Below, one piece after another: positions 5,960 through 15,454 of a DNA stretch of 19,051 nt. Location of the stretch: positions 1 through 19,051 of the forward strand of contig JAZRHH010000025.1 of NCBI GenBank assembly GCA_045644665.1, given 5' to 3'. The translations under genes were made by a program, and so were the position numbers. The stretch comes from RGIG9115 sp045644665 (GTDB lineage Bacteria > Bacillota > Clostridia > UBA1381). How positions within the stretch are numbered: the first letter of the stretch is position 1; each line of letters begins with the position of its first letter. Under the pieces are notes generated by a model that was not told where the DNA came from, ran no database searches, and saw only the letters and a program-made list of their open reading frames with translations.

Positions 5960-7321
5960 ATGAATATTATTATTGTAGGCTGCGGCAAGGTAGGACAAAA
6001 GCTTGCCTCACAGCTTTGTACAGAAGAAAATCAGAATGTTACAGTTATAGACTTAAACTATGAAGTTGTACAGACTTTAATAAACAAATACGATATAATG
6101 GGTGTTGCAGGAAACGGTGTGCACCTTGACACATTAACAGAAGCAGGGATTGAGGACGCAGACCTTTTTATTGCCGTGACAGGCTCTGACGAGCTTAATT
6201 TACTTGCTTGTCTTATTGCAAAAAAAGCAGGTAACTGCCAGACAATTGCAAGGGTAAGAAATCCGGAATACAGCAAAGAAATGCAGCTTGTACGCAAAGA
6301 CTTGGGATTGGCACTTATTATAAATCCGGAGCAGACAGCTGCGGACGAAATTGCAAGGGTTATTAAATTCCCTGCTGCAATTAAAATAGACCGTTTTGCA
6401 AAAGGCAGAGTGGAGATTTTAAAGTTCAGAATTCCTGACGGCTCCATTCTTGAAAATATGCCCCTGCACAATATTCATTCAGCACTTAAGGTTGATGTGC
6501 TCATTTGCGGTGTTGAACGAGGTGACGAGGCATTTATACCAAGAGGAAATTTTGTACTTCGCAGCGGAGACGTAATAAGCATACTCACTCATCCAAAAAA
6601 TGCAAATACACTTTTTAAAACAATAGGTCTTCCGCCTCATAAGGTAAAGAATACAATTATAGTAGGCGGCGGCGAAACCGGCTACTACCTTGCAAAAAAT
6701 CTTATGAAGAGCGGAATTTCTGTAAAAATAATTGACAAGGACATTTCAAGATGCGATAAGCTTTGTCAGCTTCTACCCAAGGCTACCATTATAAACGCTG
6801 ACGGAACAGACAGCAGTGTACTGTTGGAAGAAGGCGTCAAGGATACGGACGCGCTTGTTGCACTTACAAACATTGACGAGGAAAACATTCTTCTTTCACT
6901 TTTTGTAAAAAGCAAATCGGATGCAAAGGTTGTTACAAAAATCAACAGAATTGATTATACCAGTGTTATATCCACACTCCCTCTTGATACTATTGTTTAT
7001 CCAAAGGATATTACGGCAGAGCGTATTGCGCACTTTGTCCGTTCAAAAGCCAATACAGAGGGAAATAACATCGAAACAATGCATAAAATGCTTGATGGAA
7101 AAGCAGAAGCACTTGAATTTTATATAGGCTCTAACTCGCCCCTGTCAGATACAGCTTTAGAAAACCTTAATTTAAGAAGCGACGTAATTGTAGCTTGTAT
7201 TTACAGAAGCGGAAAAGTATTTATCCCAAGAGGTAAGGACTCAATTATGACAGGCGATTATGTTATTGTTGTTACTACCAAAAGCGGAATGACCGATATA
7301 ACAGATATTTTGAACCGATAG
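5960..7321 (+). CDS. trkA: Trk system potassium uptake regulatory protein TrkA
   Basis: A 453-residue cytosolic subunit that binds NAD(H) and nucleotides and gates the TrkH potassium channel. It has the doubled layout of TrkA: a first Rossmann RCK-N domain with GCGKVG at residues 7-12 and the acidic residue D31 ending the second strand, an RCK-C domain (roughly 140-220), then a second RCK-N domain with VGGGETG at 235-241 and IIDKD shortly after, and a second RCK-C domain to the end. Both halves carry an IPRG motif in RCK-C. Length is that of classical TrkA, about twice the single-domain KtrA. The start at 5960 has AAAGGATG before it and follows a consensus promoter. trkH follows 10 bp downstream, so the two are co-transcribed. 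Confidence 0.95.
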   Translation: MNIIIVGCGKVGQKLASQLCTEENQNVTVIDLNYEVVQTLINKYDIMGVAGNGVHLDTLTEAGIEDADLFIAVTGSDELNLLACLIAKKAGNCQTIARVRNPEYSKEMQLVRKDLGLALIINPEQTAADEIARVIKFPAAIKIDRFAKGRVEILKFRIPDGSILENMPLHNIHSALKVDVLICGVERGDEAFIPRGNFVLRSGDVISILTHPKNANTLFKTIGLPPHKVKNTIIVGGGETGYYLAKNLMKSGISVKIIDKDISRCDKLCQLLPKATIINADGTDSSVLLEEGVKDTDALVALTNIDEENILLSLFVKSKSDAKVVTKINRIDYTSVISTLPLDTIVYPKDITAERIAHFVRSKANTEGNNIETMHKMLDGKAEALEFYIGSNSPLSDTALENLNLRSDVIVACIYRSGKVFIPRGKDSIMTGDYVIVVTTKSGMTDITDILNR

Positions 7322-7331
7322 GAAGTATTAT

Positions 7332-8768
7332 ATGAATAAAAAAATGATTTTTCATACTCTTGGATGGGTATTGTTAATTGAGGCAATATGCATGATTTTA
7401 CCTCTTATCTGTGCTATGGTTTACAAAGAAAGAGAAGTATTATCTTTTGCATATACTATTGGGTTAATTGCCATAATTGGTTTTATCCTTATTAAAATAC
7501 CTTTAAAATCCAAATCCTTATTTGCTAAAGAAGGCTTGATAATTGTTGCACTGAGCTGGATTCTTATGAGTCTTGCCGGATGTGTACCATTTATTATTTC
7601 AGGATATATACCTGATTTTGCAGACGCTTTGTTTGAAACTGTATCAGGATTTACAACAACGGGTGCTTCAATTCTTACAAACGTTGAAGCATTGCCAAAG
7701 AGTCTTCTTTTCTGGCGAAGCTTTACACATTGGATTGGCGGCATGGGCGTTCTTGTATTCCTACTTGCCATACTCCCAATCTCCGGAGCAAACAACATGC
7801 ACCTGATGCGCGCAGAAAGCCCCGGCCCCTCGGTAAGCAAACTTGTACCAAGAATAAGGTCAACAGCTAAAATACTTTATACGATATATTCTGTTATAAC
7901 AGTAATTCAAATAGTTCTTTTACTCTTTGGCGGCATGGATCCCTTTGAAGCAATTTTGCACGCATTTGGTACAGCGGGCACCGGCGGCTTTGGCATAAAA
8001 AACAACAGTATTGAGGGATATTCTCCCTACCTTCAAAATGTTATTACTGTTTTTATGCTGCTCTTTGGTATTAATTTTTCTATTTATTATTTTGCACTTA
8101 CAAAGCACTTTAAAGAAATACTAAAGTCTACGGAGCTAAAAACCTACCTTGGACTTTTTGCTATAGCATCAATTTTTATTTGTATAAATATTTTGCCGGA
8201 GGCAAGTAGCATTTCAGAGGCGTTAAGGCTAAGCTGTTTCCAGGTTGCATCGGTAATGACAACAACAGGATATTCAACCTGCAATTTTGACCTATGGCCA
8301 ACATTTTCAAAAACAATTCTTGTACTACTGATGTTCATAGGCGCCTCTGCCGGAAGTACAGGCGGCGGAATAAAGGTGTCAAGAATCCTTGTTGTAGTAA
8401 AAAGCATAGGGAAAGAGCTTCGCACAATGATACACCCTAAATCTGTACGAAAGATTACTGTTGACGGGCATATTGTGGAACACGAAACTGTACGAGGAAT
8501 AAACGTATTCTTAGCAGCATATGCATGTATATTTGTTTTTTCACTTCTGATCATAGCACTTGACAACCAAAGCTTTACAACAAGCTTTACAGCTGTTGTA
8601 TCTGCTATAAACAATATTGGCCCGGGACTTGATGCAGTAGGACCTGCCGCAAACTTTTCAATACTGTCTCCCCTATCAAAATTTGTAATGATTTTTGATA
8701 TGCTGGCAGGCAGACTTGAAATTTTCCCTATGCTTGTATTGTTTTCAACATTTACCTATAAAAGATAA
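7332..8768 (+). CDS. trkH: TrkH-type potassium uptake channel subunit
   Basis: A 478-residue integral membrane protein forming the potassium pore of the Trk system. It has four selectivity-filter repeats: SGFTTTGAS at residues 105-113, GTAGTGGFG at 213-221, TTTGYS at 310-315 and NNIGPGL at 427-433. The motif GASAGSTGGGIKVSR after the third repeat is the characteristic intramembrane loop of TrkH/KtrB proteins, and WRSFTHWIGGMG follows the first filter. The C-terminal MLAGRLEIFPMLVLF is also typical. The ATG comes 10 bp after trkA, preceded by GGAAG. Length and all four filters are intact, so it should be functional. Its stop codon overlaps the 5' arm of the terminator shared with the opposing gene. 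Confidence 0.95.
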   Translation: MNKKMIFHTLGWVLLIEAICMILPLICAMVYKEREVLSFAYTIGLIAIIGFILIKIPLKSKSLFAKEGLIIVALSWILMSLAGCVPFIISGYIPDFADALFETVSGFTTTGASILTNVEALPKSLLFWRSFTHWIGGMGVLVFLLAILPISGANNMHLMRAESPGPSVSKLVPRIRSTAKILYTIYSVITVIQIVLLLFGGMDPFEAILHAFGTAGTGGFGIKNNSIEGYSPYLQNVITVFMLLFGINFSIYYFALTKHFKEILKSTELKTYLGLFAIASIFICINILPEASSISEALRLSCFQVASVMTTTGYSTCNFDLWPTFSKTILVLLMFIGASAGSTGGGIKVSRILVVVKSIGKELRTMIHPKSVRKITVDGHIVEHETVRGINVFLAAYACIFVFSLLIIALDNQSFTTSFTAVVSAINNIGPGLDAVGPAANFSILSPLSKFVMIFDMLAGRLEIFPMLVLFSTFTYKR

Positions 8769-8793
8769 AGGAGTCCGGCGGACTCCTTTATTT
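8767..8793. terminator. Shared hairpin terminator between trkH and the SPOCS gene
   Basis: A 10-bp perfect stem, AAAGGAGTCC / GGACTCCTTT, with a 3-nt loop. It is T-rich on the plus side (ATTTCTT) and also on the minus side (ATCTTTT), so it probably serves both convergent units. It begins inside the trkH stop codon and ends 5 bp before the stop codon of the opposing gene. Confidence 0.82.
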
Positions 8794-8794
8794 C

Positions 8795-10330
8795 TTATAC
8801 GGACGGAATTAAAAGCTTCATTCCCTCACACAAATTATCATTTTCCAGATTGTTAAGCTGTGCAATTTCTTCTTCCGATACTGTATATTTCTTTGCAACA
8901 CTCCAAAGGGTTTCATTATCCTCTGCAAAATATATAACTATTCCCTTTTTATCGGTCTGCTCTACATCACATATTTCAAATTCCGACAAAACAGGCATAT
9001 CAATTGATTTTAAAACCATCACATCAAGGGACAAGGAAAGTTTAACCTCTGTTTCACCGGCAGAGTTTATTGCATAATTTTTATGTACAATATCCGTCTT
9101 TACATTGCAAAGGCTGTTTGAATCACAGCCCTCTGCATCAACATTTTCACAGAAACGAAGTTCGTGTCTTGTACTGTAAACGGGCATCTCACCACCCTCA
9201 CACACATACAGGCAATAGCATATAACCTTTCCCTCTATTAAGGCTCTGCCTTTTTCGCATTTTACGTTTTCAACAACGGGCTTTGCAAACAAGCTGTAAA
9301 TTCCACTTATTGCAGGAGAATTTTTGTCGTTTTCAAGTATTTCACGAATTGTTATATTCGCGGTGTTTTGACAGACAATAGCTTCCATTTTTTTGTTTTC
9401 ACAAGAGAATTTCATGTTCCTGCCAGGGCAGTAGCAATCTTCTATATAATCAACATCTGTTTTTTCAATGGCGTTTATTTTTGCGCCGATTATAATTTCT
9501 GTAAATACAATTCTCATATCTCCGTCAGAATCTGCTTCTAAATGATACATTATTTCTTTGACAGAGTATTCCACATCACAAATATGTGTTTCCATAACAT
9601 TTTCAAGCTCGATAATTTCAGTAAATGGAATTTCAAAATCGCAATATCTGATACATTCTTCATTATCGGTGTACAAAACGCATACTCCGCATATACCCTT
9701 TACAATTACCCGTCCGGCAATTATCTTTACCTCTGTATCGTATACACTTGCATCAATTTTTAAAATATCCTTTATTGAGCTTTGACCTGCCGGAATTTCA
9801 AGACTTTCACGAGCAAGAAACTGCGTGTCCTTAAAATCAACAAAGCTGCATATACAAGCGCTGCTTTTTTTTAGTCTTAAATTATCCTCCTCTGTATCCG
9901 TTGCAATTTCAAGCGCCTGACAGTTAAAGATGTTATAGGAAAGGGAAATCACAGACTTGACCTTTAACTTTCTGCTGTTTGTAAGCTGAAATTCTACCTT
10001 TGAAACATCTGCTGAAAGGTCTGCATATGTATTTTCTTCCATAGCCGCAGCAGACAGTGTGTGGGAAAAGGTAAAGGATGTTATAATACTTTTAATTTTT
10101 GAAGTATCGTCATCAGGGATGTACAAAATTTTCAAATCAAGATGCCCGTCTATTGCAAGCTTTCCGTCTACCACTCTTTTTTCGGAAAGAGAAGCATTCC
10201 CGTCTACCTGTATTACTTTTAATATATCCGGAAGCACGTCCGGCACGATTATATCGCCATCAACGCCAAATTCTACTGTGCCCTTGGAAACAGGCACATC
10301 AAGGCTTAGGCTCTGTCTGATAAAATCCAT
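8795..10330 (-). CDS. SPOCS (DUF3794) and LysM domain protein, SipL-like spore coat protein
   Basis: A 511-residue protein with repeated SPOCS/DUF3794 domains (roughly residues 30-130, 165-260 and 320-430) and a C-terminal LysM domain (463-511, with ETLWSVAKKY and AQLNNLENDN). The N terminus SLSLDVPVSKGTVEFGVDG leads into the first repeat, where IVPDVLPDILKVI and DGHLDLKILYI are typical. SipL of Clostridioides difficile has SPOCS plus a terminal LysM domain, binds SpoIVA and is needed for coat placement around the forespore; this protein has the same order and a similar length. There is no signal peptide, consistent with a mother-cell cytoplasmic coat protein. Two supports from the DNA: a strong AGGAGGT site before the ATG, and a sigma-E-like promoter at 10363-10391. 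Being an uncharacterised paralogue of SipL is the main alternative. Confidence 0.85.
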   Translation of the reverse strand: MDFIRQSLSLDVPVSKGTVEFGVDGDIIVPDVLPDILKVIQVDGNASLSEKRVVDGKLAIDGHLDLKILYIPDDDTSKIKSIITSFTFSHTLSAAAMEENTYADLSADVSKVEFQLTNSRKLKVKSVISLSYNIFNCQALEIATDTEEDNLRLKKSSACICSFVDFKDTQFLARESLEIPAGQSSIKDILKIDASVYDTEVKIIAGRVIVKGICGVCVLYTDNEECIRYCDFEIPFTEIIELENVMETHICDVEYSVKEIMYHLEADSDGDMRIVFTEIIIGAKINAIEKTDVDYIEDCYCPGRNMKFSCENKKMEAIVCQNTANITIREILENDKNSPAISGIYSLFAKPVVENVKCEKGRALIEGKVICYCLYVCEGGEMPVYSTRHELRFCENVDAEGCDSNSLCNVKTDIVHKNYAINSAGETEVKLSLSLDVMVLKSIDMPVLSEFEICDVEQTDKKGIVIYFAEDNETLWSVAKKYTVSEEEIAQLNNLENDNLCEGMKLLIPSV

Positions 10331-10362
10331 TATTTGACCTCCTAAATATGTTTATTTATACA

Positions 10363-10391
10363 AATGTATGAAATGTAATTAAAAAATAGTA
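10363..10391 (-). promoter_or_regulatory. Sigma-E-like (mother-cell sporulation) promoter
   Basis: Minus strand TACTATT, a 14-nt spacer and CATACATT. The -10 matches the sigma-E consensus CATACAHT, and the -35 matches KMATATT at six of seven positions with the expected spacing. It lies 32 bp upstream of the SPOCS/LysM start, and I see no better sigma-A promoter there. The call is by eye, using the Bacillus/Clostridium consensus. Confidence 0.6.
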
Positions 10392-10392
10392 C

Positions 10393-10420
10393 AAAAAAAT
10401 GCTCCCAAGGAGCATTTTTT
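10393..10420 (-). terminator. Terminator of the long transporter operon
   Basis: Minus strand ATGCTCC / GGGAGCAT hairpin flanked by an A-run before and seven Ts after, so the stem can extend through A-T pairs. It overlaps the last base of the symporter stop codon and closes the seven-gene run that begins at 18556. Confidence 0.88.
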
Positions 10421-11817
10421 CATTTCCAACATTCTGTATTATCCAGTCCAATATCCTTTGCAACAAAAACAGGTTCTTTTCCGTCTTTGCGCTGTTTCTC
10501 ATAATTTTTTAGTGCTCTGAATGCATACTTACTCAAAATAAGAATAACAGGAATATTAATTATTGTCATGGCACCCATTGTTATATCTGCAATATCCCAC
10601 AAAAGGTCTGCACTTAAAATTGCACCTACAAATATAATAAGAGATAAAATTATATGATATACTCTTTCAAAAGCCTTGCCGGGTGCTTTTTTTGCCAGAT
10701 ATACTATACACCGGTCCACATAATAAATGTTCCCAAGAAGTGTAGTAAAGGCAAAAAGTACCATTGCAACAGTTATAAATACAGGGCCAAAACCGCCAAG
10801 GGTTGCAGATAAAGATGCCTGAATATAAGGTGCTCCGGAAAGTTCCGCTGTAGGCTCAATTCCCGAGCACATACACATAAAAGCAGTTGCAGAGCAAACA
10901 AGGAGAGTATCTATGCTTACAGACAAAATTTGTACAAGTCCTTGCTTTACAGGGTGTTTAACATCTGCTGATGCAGAGGCGTTTGGCGCAGAGCCTACGC
11001 CTGCCTCGTTTGAAAAAAGTCCTCTCTTTATTCCATACATTACACAGGAGCCGCTAAACCCACCAAATATTGCCTTTAGGTCAAAGGCTTCTGTAAAAAC
11101 CCTAGAGAGTACAGACGGAATAAGAGTAATGTTTGCAAAAACTATATAGAGTGCCACACCAATATACAAAACTCCCATAACAGGAACCAAAAATCCGGTT
11201 ACACTGATTATTCGTTTTCCACCGCCTAAAAGACAGTATCCAACCAGAATTGCAAGTATAGCACCTAAAACATAAGGGGATATGCTATCATTATAGAAGC
11301 TATAAGGCGAGAAGGTTGATTGAAGATTGTATGAAGCAAGCATATTAAAGCCTACTCCATAGGTCAGCATCAGAAATACGGAGAAGATTATTGCAAGAGG
11401 TCTTGATTTTATTCCCGCCTCAATATAGTAAGCAGGCCCTCCGTAAAATCCGTCTTTTCCCTTTTTCTTATAAATTTGGGCAAGGGTACTTTCTACAAAA
11501 GCAGAAGCACTGCCAATAACTGCTATAAGCCACATCCAAAACACCGAGCCAAAGCCACCAAGGCAAAGTGCTGTTGAAACGCCTATAATATTTCCGGTTC
11601 CTACTCTTGAGGCAGTTGAGACCATAAGCGCCTGAAAGGAAGATACTCCTCCCTTTTCCTTTGGCTTTTCTGTTACAGCACGGATTTGCTCTTTAAAAAG
11701 ACGAATTTGCACAAATCCCAAGCGGAACGTAAAATAAATTCCACAAAGCACAAGTAACACTATAAGCACATAGCTGTAAAGCGCATTGCTTATATCCGAT
11801 ATAATGTTATTTAGCAT
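10420..11817 (-). CDS. Alanine/glycine:cation symporter family protein (AGCS)
   Basis: A 465-residue polytopic membrane protein of the alanine or glycine:cation symporter family (DagA/AlsT type), which takes up small neutral amino acids with sodium. Motifs visible: SSFQALMVSTASRVGTGNI-type segment near residues 59-77, YGGPAYYIEAGI in the middle, and the family hallmark GLFSNEAGVGSAPNASA starting at residue 266. About eleven hydrophobic segments and a short charged cytosolic tail (NYEKQRKDGKEP) fit the family. Asn in NYNLQ-type helices and the ASRVGTGNI segment usually contribute to the substrate and ion site. It is the last gene of the operon, 15 bp after the ABC-F gene, with AAAGGACGG before the ATG. 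The exact amino acid cannot be told from the sequence. Confidence 0.92.
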   Translation of the reverse strand: MLNNIISDISNALYSYVLIVLLVLCGIYFTFRLGFVQIRLFKEQIRAVTEKPKEKGGVSSFQALMVSTASRVGTGNIIGVSTALCLGGFGSVFWMWLIAVIGSASAFVESTLAQIYKKKGKDGFYGGPAYYIEAGIKSRPLAIIFSVFLMLTYGVGFNMLASYNLQSTFSPYSFYNDSISPYVLGAILAILVGYCLLGGGKRIISVTGFLVPVMGVLYIGVALYIVFANITLIPSVLSRVFTEAFDLKAIFGGFSGSCVMYGIKRGLFSNEAGVGSAPNASASADVKHPVKQGLVQILSVSIDTLLVCSATAFMCMCSGIEPTAELSGAPYIQASLSATLGGFGPVFITVAMVLFAFTTLLGNIYYVDRCIVYLAKKAPGKAFERVYHIILSLIIFVGAILSADLLWDIADITMGAMTIINIPVILILSKYAFRALKNYEKQRKDGKEPVFVAKDIGLDNTECWK

Positions 11818-11832
11818 TAATTTAACCGTCCT

Positions 11833-13386
11833 TTATATACATTTGTTTGAAACATTTTCAAGATTAATTATTTCGTCAACAATATCCTCATAAAATTCAG
11901 GCTCATGACTTACAAGAAGTACAGTCCCCTTAAACTCCGAAACTGCTTTTTTAAGCTCCGTCTTTGCATCAACATCAAGATGGTTTGTAGGCTCGTCAAG
12001 AACAAGGAGATTAATTTCCTTTTGCATAAGGCGGCAAAGGCGTACCTTTGCATTTTCTCCGCCGGATAAAACTTTCATCTGTGATGTAATATGCTCTGTT
12101 GTAAGTCCGCATCTTGCAAGAGCAGCACGAACTTCTGCATTTGTCATTGAGGGATACTCGTCCCATATTTCATCGAGGGCGGTTTTATCAGACGCTGACT
12201 CTTCCTGTTCAAAATACCCTTCCATTAAAAACTGGTCGCGATACACCGTACCGTCAAAGGGTTTTATAATACCGAGGAGTGTTTTCATAAGAGTTGATTT
12301 TCCAATACCGTTTGTACCCTTTACGGCAATTTTTTTATTACGCTCCACCACAAGATTTATAGGGCTTGTAAGAGGCTCTCCGTAGCCAAGTACAAGATTT
12401 TTTGCTTCAATAACTACCTTACCTGTTGTTCTTGCCGCCTTAAAGGAAAAGGAGGGCTTTACTTTTTCACGGGCAAGGGTAATAATATCCATTTTATCAA
12501 GCTGTTTTTGTCTTGAACGGGCAAGAGTAGCCGTTGCGGCTCTTGCTTTATTTCTTGCAACAAAATCCTGCAAATCCGCAATTTCCTTTTGCTGCTTGTT
12601 GTATGCCTGCTCTATCTGCCGCTTTTTAAGCTCGTACATCTTTTCAAAATTGTCGTAGTTTCCTGTATACCTTGTGAGCACGCAATTTTCTATATGATAA
12701 ATTACATTTACAACATCATTTAAAAATGGTATGTCATGGGACACAAGTATAAATGCATTTTCATAGTTTTGAAGGAAACTCTTAAGCCATATGATATGGT
12801 TTTCGTCAAGGAAATTTGTTGGCTCGTCAAGTATAAGAATCATTGGATTTTCAAGGAGCAGCTTTGCAAGAAGTACCTTTGCTCTTTGACCTCCCGAAAG
12901 CTCGGATACATCTCTGTCAAGGCCTATTTCATTGAGTCCGAGACCATTTGCACACTCGTTTATTTTGGTATCTATCACGTAATAACCGGAGCTTTCCAGG
13001 ATGTCCTGTATCTCCCCTACATCCTCCATCATGAGGGCAATTTCTTCGTCTGTTGCCTCGCCCATTTTGTCATACATTTCAAGCATTTCTTTTTCAAGGC
13101 CTGAAAGATATGAAAATGCATCTGCCATCACATCCCGGATAGTCTTCCCTTTTTCAAGAGTTGAATACTGGTCAAGGTATCCTGTTGTTATATGCTTGCA
13201 CCATTCAACCTTGCCGGAGTCGGGTGCAAGTTTTCCTGTTATGATATTAAGAAAGGTAGACTTACCTTCTCCGTTCGCACCAACAAGTCCGATATGCTCT
13301 CCTTTTAAAAGACGGAATGATGCATTATCCAATATTTCACGACCACCAAAGCCATGTGTTACATTTTCTACATTTAAAATACTCAT
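11833..13386 (-). CDS. ABC-F family ATPase (ribosome-associated, no membrane domain)
   Basis: A 517-residue protein with two ABC domains and no membrane segments. Domain 1: Walker A GANGEGKST at 36-44, signature LSGGQ at 163-167, Walker B LILDEPTN at 184-191. Domain 2: Walker A GTNGIGKST at 357-365, signature LSGGE at 440-444, then LLVLDEPTNHLD. Between them is the charged linker (about 240-320) that ABC-F proteins insert towards the ribosomal P/E sites, with YTGNYDNF leading in and ARAATATLARSRQKQ in the helices. The linker is short and resembles housekeeping YkpA/YbiT-type members more than long-linker antibiotic resistance proteins, so translation support is likelier than resistance; this is inferred from length only. 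It starts 10 bp after the CPBP gene with an AGAGGAAA site. Confidence 0.93.
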   Translation of the reverse strand: MSILNVENVTHGFGGREILDNASFRLLKGEHIGLVGANGEGKSTFLNIITGKLAPDSGKVEWCKHITTGYLDQYSTLEKGKTIRDVMADAFSYLSGLEKEMLEMYDKMGEATDEEIALMMEDVGEIQDILESSGYYVIDTKINECANGLGLNEIGLDRDVSELSGGQRAKVLLAKLLLENPMILILDEPTNFLDENHIIWLKSFLQNYENAFILVSHDIPFLNDVVNVIYHIENCVLTRYTGNYDNFEKMYELKKRQIEQAYNKQQKEIADLQDFVARNKARAATATLARSRQKQLDKMDIITLAREKVKPSFSFKAARTTGKVVIEAKNLVLGYGEPLTSPINLVVERNKKIAVKGTNGIGKSTLMKTLLGIIKPFDGTVYRDQFLMEGYFEQEESASDKTALDEIWDEYPSMTNAEVRAALARCGLTTEHITSQMKVLSGGENAKVRLCRLMQKEINLLVLDEPTNHLDVDAKTELKKAVSEFKGTVLLVSHEPEFYEDIVDEIINLENVSNKCI

Positions 13387-13396
13387 TTGTTTTCCT

Positions 13397-14059
13397 CTAT
13401 AAATTAAATAAAATAAATCCTATTGTGTTAATTGAAAAGTTTGCAAACATATGTACAAGCCAGGACAAAATTATATTATCCCTTTTATCATCAAATTTAT
13501 TAAAAATCATGCCCCCTGCAAATAGTCCTGCAAGGGAAATTAATATTACAGGCACTCCAAACCAGCCAATCATCATAGCAATATGATAAAGGGCAAAAAG
13601 AGCACTGCTGAAAATATATGCAAAGCTCTTTGATACAATCTTTTTCAGCGTTATGAACGCAAAGCCACGGAAGAAAAATTCCTCAAGAAGTGAGTTTATA
13701 AACGAAATATAAATAGAAACCCAGAGGAAATTATCCTTGTTGACACCGGTAGTTTCACCCAAAGATGATGTAAGACCGGAAAAATCAAAAATATTTCTAA
13801 AAGCAAAGTATGCACCAAGAATAATTACATACATTATAATGCCCATAACAAGAGCAAACAAAAACCCTTTTTTGTCTGCTCTCAAGAAATTTTTTATACT
13901 GCTATCCTTCGCACAGAAACTGTACAAAAGGGGTATAAGTAAAAACATTATTATTTTAATAATTGATTTTATAATATATCCCGGCTGAATAATTGCATCA
14001 ACAATTCCCATAACAACACATGCAATTATTACAAGTATTGGTATGTTTGCTTTTTTCAT
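13397..14059 (-). CDS. CPBP family intramembrane glutamic endopeptidase
   Basis: A 220-residue polytopic membrane protein of the CPBP (CAAX protease and bacteriocin-processing, Abi) family. The catalytic motifs are all present: E126-E127-x3-R131 in LLEEFFFRG, H159 in FALYH, and H203/N207 in WLVHMFAN. About six hydrophobic segments are visible, beginning right at the N terminus. Bacterial members can process membrane peptides or give self-immunity to bacteriocins, but most have no known substrate, and no bacteriocin-precursor gene is visible here. It starts 4 bp after the sodium:solute symporter gene and ends 10 bp before the ABC-F gene. No defect in the active-site residues is seen. Confidence 0.92.
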   Translation of the reverse strand: MKKANIPILVIIACVVMGIVDAIIQPGYIIKSIIKIIMFLLIPLLYSFCAKDSSIKNFLRADKKGFLFALVMGIIMYVIILGAYFAFRNIFDFSGLTSSLGETTGVNKDNFLWVSIYISFINSLLEEFFFRGFAFITLKKIVSKSFAYIFSSALFALYHIAMMIGWFGVPVILISLAGLFAGGMIFNKFDDKRDNIILSWLVHMFANFSINTIGFILFNL

Positions 14060-14063
14060 ACTA

Positions 14064-15452
14064 CTACCTCTTTACTTGAATCTGATTTTTATTTGCAAAA
14101 TACCCCATCAGCATTATTACACCGGAAAGAATAGCTCCTGCAAAAAGAGGGTCAAAGGGTAAAACTCCCCAAAGCTCAAATATAAGCACGCTCAATGGCC
14201 CTGCTACGATTGCTACTCCAGCATATTTTTTGTTTACCCTTCCCGGACACCAGAGAGCACAACAAAGAGGCATAAATATTGTAGCACCTCTTAAACCCAT
14301 GGACATAAATGCAAACTTTAGAATTGTATCTCCCAAAGGTCCTACTGATAGAGCACATGCTACAAGTAATAACGCCACGAGGAGTACTCTCTCTATCATA
14401 ACTCCGGACATAACCTGCTTTTTGGTTCTTCTTAAAAATGGCAGAACATCTCTTCTTATAACGGTAGCAATTCCAAGGGTAATACCTGCTCCCGAGCCTA
14501 CTACAGTTACAAACAACGTACCAAGTATAACACCACCCAAAAGCGGCGGCATATTTTGAGTTACAAAAAGAGTCAGTGCAGTTTTTGGAACGATACCGGG
14601 GTTTGTGGCACGCATAAACAAGCCAACAAGTATTCCACCAATGCCGATTGGCGGAACCAGAACAGAGCTTAAAACTGCTCCTTTTACTGCGTTTTTGCTG
14701 TCACATGCCATAATAATTGCCTGTGCATAGGTCTGTGTTGTAACAACACCTAATATTAGCGAAAGACAGGCTCCAAGATCCACTCCAACTCCGCGGGAAA
14801 AGAAGCTTCCGAATTTTATTCCTTCTGGATTATCCATTGTTCTGACAAGATTTAAAAAACCTTCCGTTCCCTTTGAGATAGTAAGTACCAAAACGCCCAT
14901 TATAATCATTGCCAGGTATATTAGAATCAGTTTTAAAATTCCAACCCAGCCACTTCCCTTTGCACCGCCAAAAATAATATACAATACCATAAACAAGGCG
15001 GAAATAAGTAATGAATAAATAAGGGGCAGCTTTGGGACTATTACTGCGATAATAGCCGTTGCCGATATAAGCTGTGAAATAATATTTATAAAACATCCAA
15101 GTGACGTAAGAACAGATGCTATAAGACCATTCTTTTCGCCGTATTCATTTGAAATAAATTCAATAACCGTTTTATTTCCGCTTCTGTATAGTGGTTTTGC
15201 GTAAACAAGTGCAAGAATAAGACAGGCTATTCCACCACCTAAGGTGTACCACCAGGCACTCATACCATATTGATATGCAAGTTGGGCTGTTCCAACGGTT
15301 GAAGAGCCTCCAACAAGAGTGCCCGTAATAGCTCCTGCTACTACCCACGAACTTGCGCCTTTCTTTTCCTTTACCGCTTTACTTGAGTATATACTCAAAG
15401 AAACAATAGCCACAAGCGTTATAATTATACCTATAAAATGTTCAGTTGTCAT
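14064..15452 (-). CDS. Sodium:solute symporter family protein (SSS)
   Basis: A 462-residue integral membrane protein with about thirteen hydrophobic segments, of the sodium:solute symporter family. Residues near 36-66 (WVVAGAITGTLVGGSSTVG followed by AQLAYQYGMSAWWY) form the unwound first helix that carries the sodium and substrate sites in this family, and KPLYRSGNKTVIEF and LGVVTTQTYAQAI are also family-like. The substrate cannot be assigned; family members carry sugars, proline, pantothenate, acetate and others. Its ATG is 3 bp from the stop of the dus gene, whose last codons contain the GGGGAG ribosome binding site, indicating translational coupling. It is followed at 4 bp by the CPBP gene. 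Confidence 0.9.
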   Translation of the reverse strand: MTTEHFIGIIITLVAIVSLSIYSSKAVKEKKGASSWVVAGAITGTLVGGSSTVGTAQLAYQYGMSAWWYTLGGGIACLILALVYAKPLYRSGNKTVIEFISNEYGEKNGLIASVLTSLGCFINIISQLISATAIIAVIVPKLPLIYSLLISALFMVLYIIFGGAKGSGWVGILKLILIYLAMIIMGVLVLTISKGTEGFLNLVRTMDNPEGIKFGSFFSRGVGVDLGACLSLILGVVTTQTYAQAIIMACDSKNAVKGAVLSSVLVPPIGIGGILVGLFMRATNPGIVPKTALTLFVTQNMPPLLGGVILGTLFVTVVGSGAGITLGIATVIRRDVLPFLRRTKKQVMSGVMIERVLLVALLLVACALSVGPLGDTILKFAFMSMGLRGATIFMPLCCALWCPGRVNKKYAGVAIVAGPLSVLIFELWGVLPFDPLFAGAILSGVIMLMGYFANKNQIQVKR

Positions 15453-15454
15453 TT

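Noticed and set aside
11833..14059. Bacteriocin immunity or antibiotic resistance locus built on ABC-F plus CPBP
   Set aside because: No precursor peptide, no peptide exporter and no long ABC-F linker were seen; the evidence only supports general families.
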